64,000 nucleotides of DNA from a bacterium (lineage in GTDB: Bacteria; Hydrothermota; Tepidihabitantia; Tepidihabitantales; Tepidihabitantaceae), in contig DATJQV010000016.1 in the NCBI GenBank assembly GCA_035505375.1, forward strand, positions 32,556 through 96,555, in the 5' to 3' direction. How positions within the stretch are numbered: position 1 is the first letter of the stretch; each line of letters begins with the position of its first letter. The notes under the pieces were generated by a model, which had not been told where the DNA came from, ran no database searches, and saw only the letters and a program-made list of their open reading frames with translations. The position numbers and the translations under genes were made by a program. Of the stretch, positions 16,068-24,302 are shown one piece after another.

Positions 16068-16129
16068 CACCATCCGCTGTCCGCCAACCACCCCTTTCAG
16101 CCGGACGATCTTCAATCTCGAATCTAGAT

Positions 16130-16429
16130 TCCTAAATGCCCTTGAATGCTCCCTTAGAAGCTCGTCAGAAAGCTCGTTTCAGAGCTCGCCGGAAAGCACC
16201 TTAGAATGCATACTCAAGAGCTTACTCCATAGCATCTTCCATTGCTCAACTCAAAGCTCGTCACATCGCATCGCGCATCGCTCATCTCGAAGCTCAGCGC
16301 ATTGCTTCTCACATCGCTCGCTGCAAGGCTCGGTCGAAAGCTCGCGTCAAAGCACCTCCGAAAGCTCAGTTCAAAGCTCATTTCAAGGCTTGTTTCATGG
16401 CTTCTTCGAACGCTCCTTCGAAGGCTGGC
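16130..16429. repeat. 12-nt-period degenerate tandem array 1 (25 units)
   Basis: Twenty-five consecutive 12-nt units fit one register without gaps, for example CAGAAAGCTCGT, CTCAAAGCTCGT, TCGAAAGCTCGC, CCGAAAGCTCAG and TTCAAAGCTCAT. The core is AAAGCTC at fixed positions with variable flanks. One forward frame stays open across it and reads as four-residue units of the type E/Q/H-S-S-x, but that frame has no credible start signal because it opens inside the preceding terminator. I therefore do not call it a gene. Confidence 0.85.
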
Positions 16430-16669
16430 CCCCAGGCGACCCCTATATGCGGATTCTCCGCGGCCCGAAAGTGCTTAAATGACCGAGAGCAATTGAGTTA
16501 CGCTCGATTGGCGAGTGTCACCAGACCCTCAGTTCTTTTTGTCCTTTCGGTGAACCCGGGGTCCCTCCGCTCATCGTTCCATGTCCCGGGTTTCGGCTCT
16601 TGGCCTTTGGCTTTTGCCTTTTGACCTAGTCCCCGTCGTCGCGTCCCAACTCCTTTCCGCTAGTGCATT

Positions 16670-16710
16670 TCTGATTTCTGGTCTCTGAATTCTGGTTTCT
16701 GCATTGTCCG
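16670..16710. repeat. ATTTCTGGTCTCTGAATTCTGG word repeat between arrays 1 and 2
   Basis: Short TTTCTG and ATTCTG words, the same family as 13580-13904. The sequence between the two 12-nt arrays (16430-16739) holds this repeat, a CTTGGCCTTTGGCTTTTGCC run at about 16600 and no credible gene. Confidence 0.6.
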
Positions 16711-16739
16711 GTTTTCTCTATCCCCTGGACGGCTGGGGG

Positions 16740-17099
16740 AGTTCCTGCCCCTTGTGCGGTCCTCGTTCCTGCACCAGCTGCAACCGCCCCAACAATGCCG
16801 GCAACAGCAGCCGCTTCTGCGTCTTAAACAGCCACCGCTCCGGCCCGATGAACGGCCTTCGCTCCGACGTCCGCAACAGCGACTGTTCACGGTACTGCAC
16901 CTGCGCCCTGAACCGCACCCGGTCCCGGTATCGCAACGGCTGCCGGCCCTGGTGCCGCAACGACTCTCGTTTCTGCGCCGGTTCCCGGCCTCGGAATGGC
17001 ACCAGATCAACCTACAGCAACGACCCTCGCTCCGGCTCCTGCTTCGGGCCAACCAGCAGCCCTCGTACCGGCCTCGGCCCGGCCATGTCAGGAACCTGC
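16740..17099. repeat. 12-nt-period degenerate tandem array 2 (30 units)
   Basis: Thirty 12-nt units keep one register, such as CGCAACAGCGAC, CGCTCCGACGTC, CGCAACGGCTGC, CGCAACGACTCT and AGCAACGACCCT. CGCAAC and CGCTCC units often alternate, giving a 24-nt higher-order period. The sequence is unrelated to array 1, but period and length are similar. Several forward frames are open, as a 12-nt period permits; none has a ribosome site. Confidence 0.85.
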
Positions 17100-17119
17100 C
17101 GGGGCTCTGCAGATTAACA

Positions 17120-17232
17120 GGGCGGGCTTTCGCCCGCCCTTGACCTGTCTGCTGTCTACCGTCTGCTGTCTTCTTGCCGCTTACCTCGTCACTACCGCCT
17201 TCTTCACGTCCCGGAATCCCGGCGCGGCGAGA
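17120..17232. repeat. 113-bp direct repeat, left copy (flanks the toxin-antitoxin region)
   Basis: It aligns without gaps to 18787-18899. It contains the hairpin GGGCGGGCTTTCGCCCGCCC at 17120-17139, CTGTCTGCTGTCTACC words, and the reverse complement of a secreted-protein C-terminus. The two copies differ at about one base in eight. Confidence 0.85.
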
Positions 17233-17275
17233 TGACAGAAGTAGACGATCATCGCGTCCCTGCGCGCAAGGTCAA
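17181..17275 (-). pseudogene. Remnant of a secreted-protein gene (C-terminal end only)
   Basis: On the minus strand the last codons read MIVYFCHLAAPGFRDVKKAV then VTR and a TAA at 17181-17183. This matches the C-terminal tails of the secreted proteins in this window (compare the end of the 1742-residue protein, GIYFCTMKAGDY...KLIISR). An in-frame stop near 17280 cuts it off, so only about 30 codons survive. The GC-rich hairpin at 17120-17139 lies downstream as its terminator would. Confidence 0.7.
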
Positions 17276-17309
17276 TCCTCTAGCGTGTCCCTGGAACTGG
17301 ACCCCGAAA

Positions 17310-17400
17310 CCGACGTTGAACCGCCAAGAACGCCAAGGAAAAAGGAGAGAAGGACGTTCCTTGTCCGGACCCTCTTTGTGTCTTTGTGCCTTGGTGGTGA
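17310..17400. repeat. CCGCCAAGAACGCCAAGG / CTTTGTGCCTTGGTGG imperfect inverted repeat
   Basis: The left arm CCGCCAAGAACGCCAAGG and the right arm CTTTGTGTCTTTGTGCCTTG followed by GTGGT are made of short tandem words and partly complement each other across about 40 nt. It is another family of the palindromic word repeats. Confidence 0.6.
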
Positions 17401-17434
17401 GTTCCTGTTTCGGTTCTGGAGCCGGGAATGGCAC

Positions 17435-17462
17435 TTGACGCTCGGTAGTGTTCTGCTAGACT
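17435..17462 (+). promoter_or_regulatory. Sigma70-type promoter of the MNT/HEPN pair
   Basis: TTGACG at 17435-17440, a 16-nt spacer and TAGACT at 17457-17462. The ATG at 17468 comes 5 nt after the -10, so the transcript is probably leaderless. Confidence 0.7.
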
Positions 17463-17467
17463 GAAGC

Positions 17468-17770
17468 ATGAGTCCCCGAGTCCAACTCGATCGCGAGAAG
17501 CTGGCCGAGTTCTGCCGGCGTAACCACATCCGGAAACTCTCGCTGTTCGGGTCAGTGCTCACCGACCGTTTCGGCCCCGACAGCGACATAGATCTCCTCG
17601 TGGAGTTCGAGCCGCACAACGGTCCCGGCTATTTCGGCCTGGCACGGATGGAGCGGGAGCTTTCCGAGTTGGTCGGCCGCAAGGTTGACCTCAGGACACC
17701 TGCCGAACTCAGCCGATACTTCCGGGACGAGGTCTGTGCCGGTGCCCAGGTACAGTATTCCGCGGCCTGA
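17468..17770 (+). CDS. mntA: MNT-domain nucleotidyltransferase, antitoxin of an MntA-HepT type pair
   Basis: This 100-residue minimal nucleotidyltransferase has the complete active-site motif G-S-x10-D-x-D ([20 protein letters not shown]) and a later conserved VDLRTP. Proteins of this family neutralise the adjacent HEPN RNase, in studied cases by adding AMP groups to it. No ribosome site precedes the ATG, in line with the promoter 5 nt upstream. The 3' end overlaps the HEPN gene. The pair lies in an accessory segment bounded by direct repeats. Confidence 0.88.
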   Translation: MSPRVQLDREKLAEFCRRNHIRKLSLFGSVLTDRFGPDSDIDLLVEFEPHNGPGYFGLARMERELSELVGRKVDLRTPAELSRYFRDEVCAGAQVQYSAA

Positions 17771-18119
17771 CGCAATCCGTCTGCGCCACATGCTCGACGC
17801 CGCCCGTGAGGCGCTGGAGTTCGTTCGGGGCAAGACCGAAGACAACATCGGCGAAGACCGCATGCTTGTTCTCGGCCTCGTCAAGGAAATCGAGATCATC
17901 GGCGAGGCTGCCGGGAAGGTGTCCGAACCCACCCGCCGTCATTTGTCGCAGATACCGTGGCAGGACGTAATTGACATGCGGAATCGCCTGATACACGTCT
18001 ACTTCGACATCGACGTCGGCGTGGTCTGGGACACAGTGTCCAAGGACCTCCGACCGTTGATTGCCGTTCTTGAGAGGGCACTGGCGCACACCCGGCTCTC
18101 CAGCCTGCCCCATAGTTGA
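17742..18119 (+). CDS. hepT: HEPN (DUF86) domain RNase toxin, HepT type
   Basis: The predicted 125-residue protein has the DUF86 layout [19 protein letters not shown]...[18 protein letters not shown]...[21 protein letters not shown]. The catalytic R-x4-H-x-Y motif is intact (RNRLIHVY). GTG 17742 or 17736 gives the usual N-terminal length and overlaps the MNT gene by 29-35 nt, implying coupled translation; the open frame to 17685 is just overlap. A toxin that cuts RNA and is silenced by its MNT partner is the expected role. Confidence 0.88.
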   Translation: MPRYSIPRPDAIRLRHMLDAAREALEFVRGKTEDNIGEDRMLVLGLVKEIEIIGEAAGKVSEPTRRHLSQIPWQDVIDMRNRLIHVYFDIDVGVVWDTVSKDLRPLIAVLERALAHTRLSSLPHS

Positions 18120-18143
18120 CACCTCCGCTGCCGCCGCTAGAGT
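18116..18143 (+). promoter_or_regulatory. Sigma70-type promoter of the PemK-type toxin-antitoxin pair
   Basis: TTGACA at 18116-18121, a 16-nt spacer and TAGAGT at 18138-18143. It overlaps the hepT stop. A ribosome site GGAGGA lies at 18152-18157, just after the expected transcription start, and the ATG is at 18161. Confidence 0.75.
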
Positions 18144-18160
18144 GTCCCATCGGAGGACGA

Positions 18161-18403
18161 ATGACCAGAACCGACATCCTTGAGGAGATCAACAAGCTGC
18201 CGGCTGACGAGCGACTCGGCATCGTCGAGTTAGCACTGCGTCAGTTGCGCGAGCAGTTCCTGGCAGGTCGGCTCGATGTGAACGCCGAGCGCCGGGAACG
18301 CCTGAGCATGGCGGCCGACTCGCTCAAGTCTGCCTACGAGACTGACGCCGAGCTCACTATATTCACGACCCTTGACCGCGACGACTTCCATGTTCCGCGG
18401 TGA
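18161..18403 (+). CDS. Antitoxin of a PemK/MazF-type pair
   Basis: This 80-residue protein begins at ATG 18161 (MTRTDILEEINKLPADERL) with ribosome site GGAGGA. The N-terminal helical region resembles small addiction-module antitoxins whose helix mentions processing of ELPADERLGIVE type. The C-terminus (YETDAELTIFTTLDRDDFH) is acidic, as expected for a segment that binds a basic toxin. It overlaps the toxin gene by 14 nt. The family assignment rests mostly on this context. Confidence 0.75.
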   Translation: MTRTDILEEINKLPADERLGIVELALRQLREQFLAGRLDVNAERRERLSMAADSLKSAYETDAELTIFTTLDRDDFHVPR

Positions 18404-18734
18404 AGTCTGGCTGATAAACCTCGACCCGACCATCGGGTCGGAAATCCGCAAGACACGTCCGGCCGTAATTGTGAATGACGACAGCGTGGGAACGCTGCCG
18501 CTCAAAGTGATCGTGCCCATCACCGAATGGAAGGAACGGTACGCCATCGCCCCCTGGCTGGTCCGGATCCCGCCATCGTCGGACAACGGGCTCGACAAGG
18601 AATCGACGGCCGACGCCTTCCAGGTGCGATCCGTGTCTCAGCAGCGGTTCGTCCGCCTACTCGGCAAGCTGGCCGGTCCGCAGATGACAGAAATAGCTCG
18701 ATCCTTGGCCGCTGTGCTCGCCATCGAGCAGTAG
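18390..18734 (+). CDS. PemK/MazF family mRNA interferase toxin
   Basis: The 114-residue product from ATG 18390 starts with the family signature FRGEVWLINLDPTIGSEIRK then TRPAVIVNDD, and has LPLKVIVPITEW and the C-terminal AFQVRSVSQQRFVRLLGKL. These are the conserved blocks of PemK/MazF endoribonucleases that cut mRNA at short sites. The Arg of K-x-RPAVIV and the Ser/Thr of the VP-IT block are present, so it is probably active. It is translationally coupled to the antitoxin upstream. Confidence 0.92.
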   Translation: MFRGEVWLINLDPTIGSEIRKTRPAVIVNDDSVGTLPLKVIVPITEWKERYAIAPWLVRIPPSSDNGLDKESTADAFQVRSVSQQRFVRLLGKLAGPQMTEIARSLAAVLAIEQ

Positions 18735-18786
18735 GCCCCGCAGCCCTCCGCAGTCCGTAGACCCCGCTTCTCCGTCTTAGACTCAG

Positions 18787-18899
18787 GGGCGGGCTTTCGC
18801 CCGCCCCTGCCCTGTCTACTGTCTACTGTCGCCTGCCTACTTGCCGCTCACCTCGCCACCACCGCCTTCTTCACGTCCCGGAACCCCGGCGCGTCGAGA
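18787..18899. repeat. 113-bp direct repeat, right copy
   Basis: Partner of 17120-17232. It begins with the identical 20-nt hairpin GGGCGGGCTTTCGCCCGCCC (18787-18806), then CTGTCTACTGTCTACTG words, then the reverse complement of a sorting-tail gene end. The unique DNA between the copies carries both toxin-antitoxin pairs. Confidence 0.85.
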
Positions 18900-18930
18900 T
18901 TGTGCACGTAGCCCGCAGGCGGACCTCCTT
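18848..18930 (-). pseudogene. Remnant of a second secreted-protein gene (C-terminal end only)
   Basis: On the minus strand the frame reads GYVHNLDAPGFRDVKKAVVA then R and TGA (18848-18850). It is homologous in sequence and position to the remnant at 17181-17275. Nothing coding remains upstream of about 27 codons. Confidence 0.7.
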
Positions 18931-18958
18931 TTCCCGTCTCTTTCGCCTGCTGAAAAGA

Positions 18959-18984
18959 GGCGGCGCGGGTCGCCCCGCGCCGCC
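18959..18984 (-). terminator. GC-rich hairpin terminator of the 1742-residue gene
   Basis: GGCGGCGCGGG at 18959-18969 pairs with CCCGCGCCGCC at 18974-18984 with a 4-nt loop. Read on the minus strand it follows the stop at 19001 and leads into CTCTTTTC. Confidence 0.7.
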
Positions 18985-19000
18985 ACAGGAGTTGCATCAG

Positions 19001-22000
19001 CTATCTGCTTATTATCAGCTTCCTCCCGGCCTTGTAGTCGCCAGCCTTCATCGTACAGAAGTAGATGCCGTTCGACGACACGCGACCGCGGTCGTCCCGT
19101 CCATCCCAGGTCAGAGTGTAGACTCCGGCGGGTCGCTCCGAGTCCAGAATCGTCTTTACTTTTCTGCCTGACGCGTCGTACATCTTCACAGTGACATGCG
19201 TCGGCCGCGGTATCTGGAACCGCAGCATTGTCCGGCCTCGGCTCGGACAAGGCGCAGCGTCATAGAGCATCGCCTTCATCGGAATCGGCTGGGTCAGTGC
19301 CATGACGCCTTCCCTCTGAATTCGGCGCGTGCTGAAAGCGTATAGCCTCAGTCCAGCGAGCGCCACTCGCTCTCCTGAGAGCCGGACCAGGCTGAACGGC
19401 AGGGTCGTGCCATTCTCGTAGCATCGCCTCGGGATAACGAGCCGCACGGTATCCGGTCTTCCCGGCCCGAATCGCAAGCGGGCTATCTCCTCGCCCCGCG
19501 AGCGGATCGATTGTTCGGATACCTGGCCGGGCGGTGCGATGAACTCCGCGAGATAGCCGTAGCTGGGGTTGATGTACCTTATCAGGTAGTTCAGCGAATC
19601 CTGGCCATAGTCGAACCTCGCCGCGCCGCTTGAGTCGAGTCCGCAGCGGTTCACACAGAACGGAGATGCTGCGGCATGCCCACAGACCACGTTGTGCGAG
19701 GGCGACATCCGCCACGAAGCCGCCTGCCCTCCCTGCAAGTCCAATCTGCGGAACCTGATGCTGTAAAGCGACGTGCCGACATTCTCCGTCCAGATACCGT
19801 AGATTGCATCCACCACCGGCACAGAGTCAATCAGTTCGGCTCGGACATCCATGTTGAGGTACTTAGAACTCACATTCGGTGACTCGCTCAGATTGCACGT
19901 GAGCGTGCACGTTTTGGCCCACACGTCGTCGACGCTGCTGGCGTCCCACTGCTGCCATCCCAAGGTGTTCGCCTTCGAGTACACGGGGTAGTCCCCGCTC
20001 GTTGAAGCTATGCTCGTTGCGTTCCATGTGCCACCGCTGACGGGACGACTGGCCATCTGAAGCTGGCCGGACCGCGAGTGGCGCCAAACGAGGTAGAAAT
20101 TGTCGCCGTATACCGTGATGAAGGGATGGATAGCAGAGTCGGCGACTTTCACGTAGCTCGGTGGTGTTCCATTACTGAACGTGGCGCACATGGCACAGTT
20201 GGCTCGCTGCCAGGCCACGCAGATTGGACCGTCCGGCGCACACGCGACGCTGACGAAACTATCTATGGACATGGCCGTCGTCTCAGCGATCGAAGACGAA
20301 GTGCCTCCAAGTGTATCCACCTTGACCAGCACGATCTTCGCCTTCCGTCTTCCCGCGTCGAAACTGGGAAAGGCGCAGTACGGATAGCTGGACGGAATGG
20401 CTGCCTGCACTCGGTCGACGGCCGGAGGCGTGGAACTGGCCGTGTTCAGCGTCATGGCCGTCCAAGTGCTATCGGTGCGCATCATCTTGCAGAGTATCCC
20501 GTTATTGCTGTAGACAATCGTCGGCAAGCCGGCAGCGTCGAGCGCGACGCTTGGGTAGTCGCCCTGGTCTATGGAAGTCGGAGTGCTCCACGTCTCGCCG
20601 CCGTCGTGCGAATAGGCGTACTTGATGGAGTCTCCCGCGTCATAGACGACGTGAACGCCCAAGCCATCAGGCTGGATGACGAGTTTCCTGCCGCTATTCG
20701 GCCAACTCGCGAGCGAATTCGACGTGGGCGGGAACTGATACCAAGGAAGCATAACCGACCCGGACACGAGAGTGTAGGGGCCAACTCCTTGAGTCGAGCT
20801 GGCTGAAGCAAACACACGCAGGCGGCTACCTGCGCAACCCTCAGGATAGCAGAGGTAGTAGTTTGAAGTGAATACAGTATCCTTGAACCAACAAGCGGAC
20901 TGTGTTCTCAGCGCGTACTGGATGTTCCCACGGGACTCAGGATAGTACTCGTAGACCAGCATAGGCAGGTTCAGCGGGTTGGCAACGAACTTGGGATGAG
21001 TGTAACTCAAGTCAACGCCACTGTCGGTCACGGTCTCCTTGCCCGGACTGGGTGCGTACCCAGACGTCCCCCTGATGAGCCGGCCAAACTCCAGCGAGTC
21101 ACCACCATTCACCCAAGCCAGAAGCACGTTTGAATCATTCTCAAGCGTCGCCGTGAGGCCGTAGACGAGGCCGCTATGCAGGTCTGTGTCACTGAAGCTG
21201 CTCTGACCAGCATCCATGTAGGAGATTCGAATGATGCTGTCATCCTCGGACCCGGCGTAAGCAGAGATGACCACTCTTCGGCCGGTTGTGTCCACAAGCA
21301 TCGTCGGACTGTTTGCGTTCGAATACGGCTCGATGCTGTCCAGTACGCCTACCCCCTCGCCTTTTGGATGTGCCTTAAGCAGGAATTGCGCGAAGTAAGT
21401 ACCTGGGTGGCACGGAGACACCGAATCCTTCCCAGCATAGTTGAGCGCTGCGCATCCTGAATCATGCCTGATACCGAACGATGCAGCGGGCGGTGATAAT
21501 TGTGGCGGGTTGCTGCTATTCGGGTAATTGAATCCGAATGTGAACGCCAAAGCGGGGCTGCTGTCATTGAACCATTGCCCGTACTGATTCCGAGATGACA
21601 CGAAGTAGCTCATACTCCACGGGTTGCCCGACTGCACTCGCCACCAACAGCCTGGCCAGAGGATGTATGGATTCCCGGCACTGTCCAGTGCGATAGCCGG
21701 TGACGCTCCCTCGGCCGCGGCATACTCGTAGCAACCAAGATCGACGCGCTCGGGCAGGTCCCAAGTCTTTCCCCCATCGGACGAATGCACATACATGACG
21801 CCCTGCGACTCAGTGTAGTAAGTCATGTGTACATCGTTGCCTCGGATGGCGACCTTCTCCTGGTTGTTGAAAGCCGTGAGCGGGAGAGAATCGGAGGAAA
21901 CGATGATGGCTACCTGCGCGTAGGGCGTTGTATCCGATTTCCAGCTGTCCCTTTCAGCCCACACCCGATACCGATACGTGTCTCCGAAGGCGACGTTGAC

Positions 22001-24229
22001 ATCCTCGTAGTGAATGGTGTTGGGCGGCAGCAAGCCCACTGATGGAATGTACGTCGGCAATGAGTGATTCACAGTCTTCTCAATCCGATACCCGTACTCG
22101 TAGGAGGAATTGTCCGTCCAGTTCAGCTCAACGGCGAGCGGGCCCGGGGTAGAGTTGCTCAGCGTCGCGGTCAGGCCGGTAGGGGGAGCCAAGTCGTACA
22201 GTCTGAGAACGTATGGCCAGAAATCTTGTGCTCCTGTCAATGGATTCTCATCAGGCATCCGCGTGCGAGTTGGGTCCCCGCTCTTCAAACGCTGCTGATA
22301 GAGTTGGTTCGCAGTGAAGTTGGAATCGGCTTGGTAGGCGAGACCATAGTCAGAGTCAAACATGAGGGTCCCGTCGCCAGAAGAAGAGTTGTTGGCGTAG
22401 ATGACGAAGGCCACCTGAGTAATGCCCTTCTGCAATTCAAAGCCAAGGGAATCGCGGCAAAGGAGGTATCGACAAGATTGGATTGTACGCTTCGCGAGGG
22501 TCTCGCACTGACCCGCGCGGTTCTTGCCCAGAACCTTGATAGTCACGAAGTCCGTGAAGGGTACGATGTCGTAGTGCAGATACGCGGCAGTGGGGTCGCC
22601 AAAGGGAATCTCAAATGGATAATAGAGCAGCGAGTTGCCGATTACGAAGCAGGCATTCGCAATACCCGGTTGCCGGAGGCTATCTCCTCCCAAGTACATG
22701 CCACCGACCAGACCGGCCTTGCGCGCCAGTCGATACACATCCGCTCCGGCCTGGTAGTGATAGTTCATAGAAGTCGCAAGGTAGTCGGGTCCCTGCTCCA
22801 GGTTCTGCTTCATTTCGTCGTATAGAGATGAAGCGACGTCTGCCTCATTGCGATACGTAGTCCGAAACCGAGGGTCGTAGCCCCCCTGCCCTCGGTAGGA
22901 CCCCTGCCACTTGTCCAAGTAATGCTCCTGCCTCTGTAGGCTCGTCTCTAGCCCAGACGGCATCGATTCCCCGTACAGTTGGTGTATTCGCTCTACTTCA
23001 TGTCGGTAGCTGTACAGCTCCGGCTGACTCTCGAAGTAGGTGTACCAAGGGTTACTCCCTACGCCGACTTCAGGCACGAAAGCCTGCAGCTCCAGTCGGA
23101 TGATGAGGCGCAGCGCGAGTTCTGCCAGGAAACGGTAGGCAGGGTTGTAAGCCTTGAGGGCGTCGAGTACCCAACTGTCCAGGTAATCGGCGCTCAGATT
23201 CCCAACGTAACTATTGATATCTGAGAAAGTCCAGTTAGGGTGCGAGTAAATGCCGCCGGCGCTATTAGCGTCCAGATGGTCATAGCCTGCCAGGAAGAAC
23301 CACGTGATAGCGTACCCGTGCAGATACGCCTTCAGCTTCCCGGGCGTAAGACCGTTCACATCGAAGTACGTGTTGGCGAGCTTGACAAAGCTGTCAATCG
23401 CGTAGAATCCTGTTGCTGTCTGCCATCCGGCCCAGTCTGGTGGGTCGTTGGTGTCATACTCGAACCAAAACTGCATGGGGTTCGGGCTTATTACGTACAC
23501 CGTCTGGCCGCCTACTTCCCAATCGCATATCTTTGAATACAGGAGTGAGCTCATCGAGGTCCAGTCTGCCTGACTGTAGTACGTCGGCTCGAACAGATTG
23601 GATTGCGTCTCGGCATCAGCTAGAACCTCCCAGTCATCCTTGGCGTCCTGGGTCTCTGCTAGGTAGTCCGACCCCCAAAGGGACGGCTGCTGCATAACAC
23701 CAGCTTGCAGGTCCTCCACGACGTGATAATAGGCGCCATAAATCAGACTCTTGGCAAATGGAGAGTAGTTGTGGGCTTTTGCATAATCTACCATTTCCTT
23801 CAGCTTGGCCAGATCGTAGTTGGGCGCATCGTTGTGCCAGTCGATACGATGGGTGCCCGAGTCGTTCATCACTGTGTCGTAAGTGGCATCCTGAATCTTC
23901 AGCGGGTCAACCAGCAGCCAGTTGAAGGGGGCATCGTGCAACCCCTCGATGACCTGCTTCGAGGCATCCAACCCGGTAGGATCTAGTAGATCTGGCAGCA
24001 TTGTTCCAATAAGATAGAATTTCCTCACCGAGTGCTGATAACGCGCGGCATAAGAGCCGGTATCGTATGTGGCTGTCAAACAAGTATAGAAGCTGCTGTC
24101 GAAGTCGCGCCACACGTCGAAAGTCTTGCTTGCGATAAGTGCGTGCTCTATTCCGGAGTATCCGCACGCCACTGCGGACGTCGCCAGAATCAGGAGCAGC
24201 GCTCTCCTGTACAGACGGTCTGTCTTCAC
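19001..24229 (-). CDS. Very large secreted protein: zinc phospholipase C-like domain, FN3, BNR/sialidase-like repeats, sorting tail
   Basis: The GTG start has a perfect ribosome site (AAAGGAGG, 4 nt upstream) and a signal peptide (LLLILATSAVACG). Residues about 25-330 resemble the zinc-dependent phospholipase C/S1-nuclease fold: GIEHALIASKTF near the N-terminus, FYLIGTMLPDLLDP, and a helix with AYYHVVEDLQAG, offering His, Asp and Glu ligands. About 690-785 is an FN3-like domain (PPTGLTATLS, ELNWTDNSSYEYGYRIEKT). About 800-1560 holds BNR/Asp-box-type motifs (SSDGGKTWDL near 816, SHDGGETWST near 1208). The end is a FlgD-like module with RPAGVYTLTWDGRDDRGR and the tail KLIISR. It is probably cell-surface or released; an enzymatic role for the first domain is inference. 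Confidence 0.85.
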   Translation of the reverse strand: MKTDRLYRRALLLILATSAVACGYSGIEHALIASKTFDVWRDFDSSFYTCLTATYDTGSYAARYQHSVRKFYLIGTMLPDLLDPTGLDASKQVIEGLHDAPFNWLLVDPLKIQDATYDTVMNDSGTHRIDWHNDAPNYDLAKLKEMVDYAKAHNYSPFAKSLIYGAYYHVVEDLQAGVMQQPSLWGSDYLAETQDAKDDWEVLADAETQSNLFEPTYYSQADWTSMSSLLYSKICDWEVGGQTVYVISPNPMQFWFEYDTNDPPDWAGWQTATGFYAIDSFVKLANTYFDVNGLTPGKLKAYLHGYAITWFFLAGYDHLDANSAGGIYSHPNWTFSDINSYVGNLSADYLDSWVLDALKAYNPAYRFLAELALRLIIRLELQAFVPEVGVGSNPWYTYFESQPELYSYRHEVERIHQLYGESMPSGLETSLQRQEHYLDKWQGSYRGQGGYDPRFRTTYRNEADVASSLYDEMKQNLEQGPDYLATSMNYHYQAGADVYRLARKAGLVGGMYLGGDSLRQPGIANACFVIGNSLLYYPFEIPFGDPTAAYLHYDIVPFTDFVTIKVLGKNRAGQCETLAKRTIQSCRYLLCRDSLGFELQKGITQVAFVIYANNSSSGDGTLMFDSDYGLAYQADSNFTANQLYQQRLKSGDPTRTRMPDENPLTGAQDFWPYVLRLYDLAPPTGLTATLSNSTPGPLAVELNWTDNSSYEYGYRIEKTVNHSLPTYIPSVGLLPPNTIHYEDVNVAFGDTYRYRVWAERDSWKSDTTPYAQVAIIVSSDSLPLTAFNNQEKVAIRGNDVHMTYYTESQGVMYVHSSDGGKTWDLPERVDLGCYEYAAAEGASPAIALDSAGNPYILWPGCWWRVQSGNPWSMSYFVSSRNQYGQWFNDSSPALAFTFGFNYPNSSNPPQLSPPAASFGIRHDSGCAALNYAGKDSVSPCHPGTYFAQFLLKAHPKGEGVGVLDSIEPYSNANSPTMLVDTTGRRVVISAYAGSEDDSIIRISYMDAGQSSFSDTDLHSGLVYGLTATLENDSNVLLAWVNGGDSLEFGRLIRGTSGYAPSPGKETVTDSGVDLSYTHPKFVANPLNLPMLVYEYYPESRGNIQYALRTQSACWFKDTVFTSNYYLCYPEGCAGSRLRVFASASSTQGVGPYTLVSGSVMLPWYQFPPTSNSLASWPNSGRKLVIQPDGLGVHVVYDAGDSIKYAYSHDGGETWSTPTSIDQGDYPSVALDAAGLPTIVYSNNGILCKMMRTDSTWTAMTLNTASSTPPAVDRVQAAIPSSYPYCAFPSFDAGRRKAKIVLVKVDTLGGTSSSIAETTAMSIDSFVSVACAPDGPICVAWQRANCAMCATFSNGTPPSYVKVADSAIHPFITVYGDNFYLVWRHSRSGQLQMASRPVSGGTWNATSIASTSGDYPVYSKANTLGWQQWDASSVDDVWAKTCTLTCNLSESPNVSSKYLNMDVRAELIDSVPVVDAIYGIWTENVGTSLYSIRFRRLDLQGGQAASWRMSPSHNVVCGHAAASPFCVNRCGLDSSGAARFDYGQDSLNYLIRYINPSYGYLAEFIAPPGQVSEQSIRSRGEEIARLRFGPGRPDTVRLVIPRRCYENGTTLPFSLVRLSGERVALAGLRLYAFSTRRIQREGVMALTQPIPMKAMLYDAAPCPSRGRTMLRFQIPRPTHVTVKMYDASGRKVKTILDSERPAGVYTLTWDGRDDRGRVSSNGIYFCTMKAGDYKAGRKLIISR

Positions 24230-24302
24230 GTTTCCTCCTTTTCTTTGTCGGGCTCTATCTCAGAGACCTGACGACTGCTGCCGTCGTGGGCCCCAATTCA
24301 GA

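Noticed and set aside
16060..16482. 140-residue forward frame across 12-nt array 1
   Set aside because: It begins with TTG inside the terminator of the previous gene, has no ribosome site, and any 12-nt periodic sequence easily leaves frames open. Recorded as a repeat, with the tetrapeptide pattern noted.
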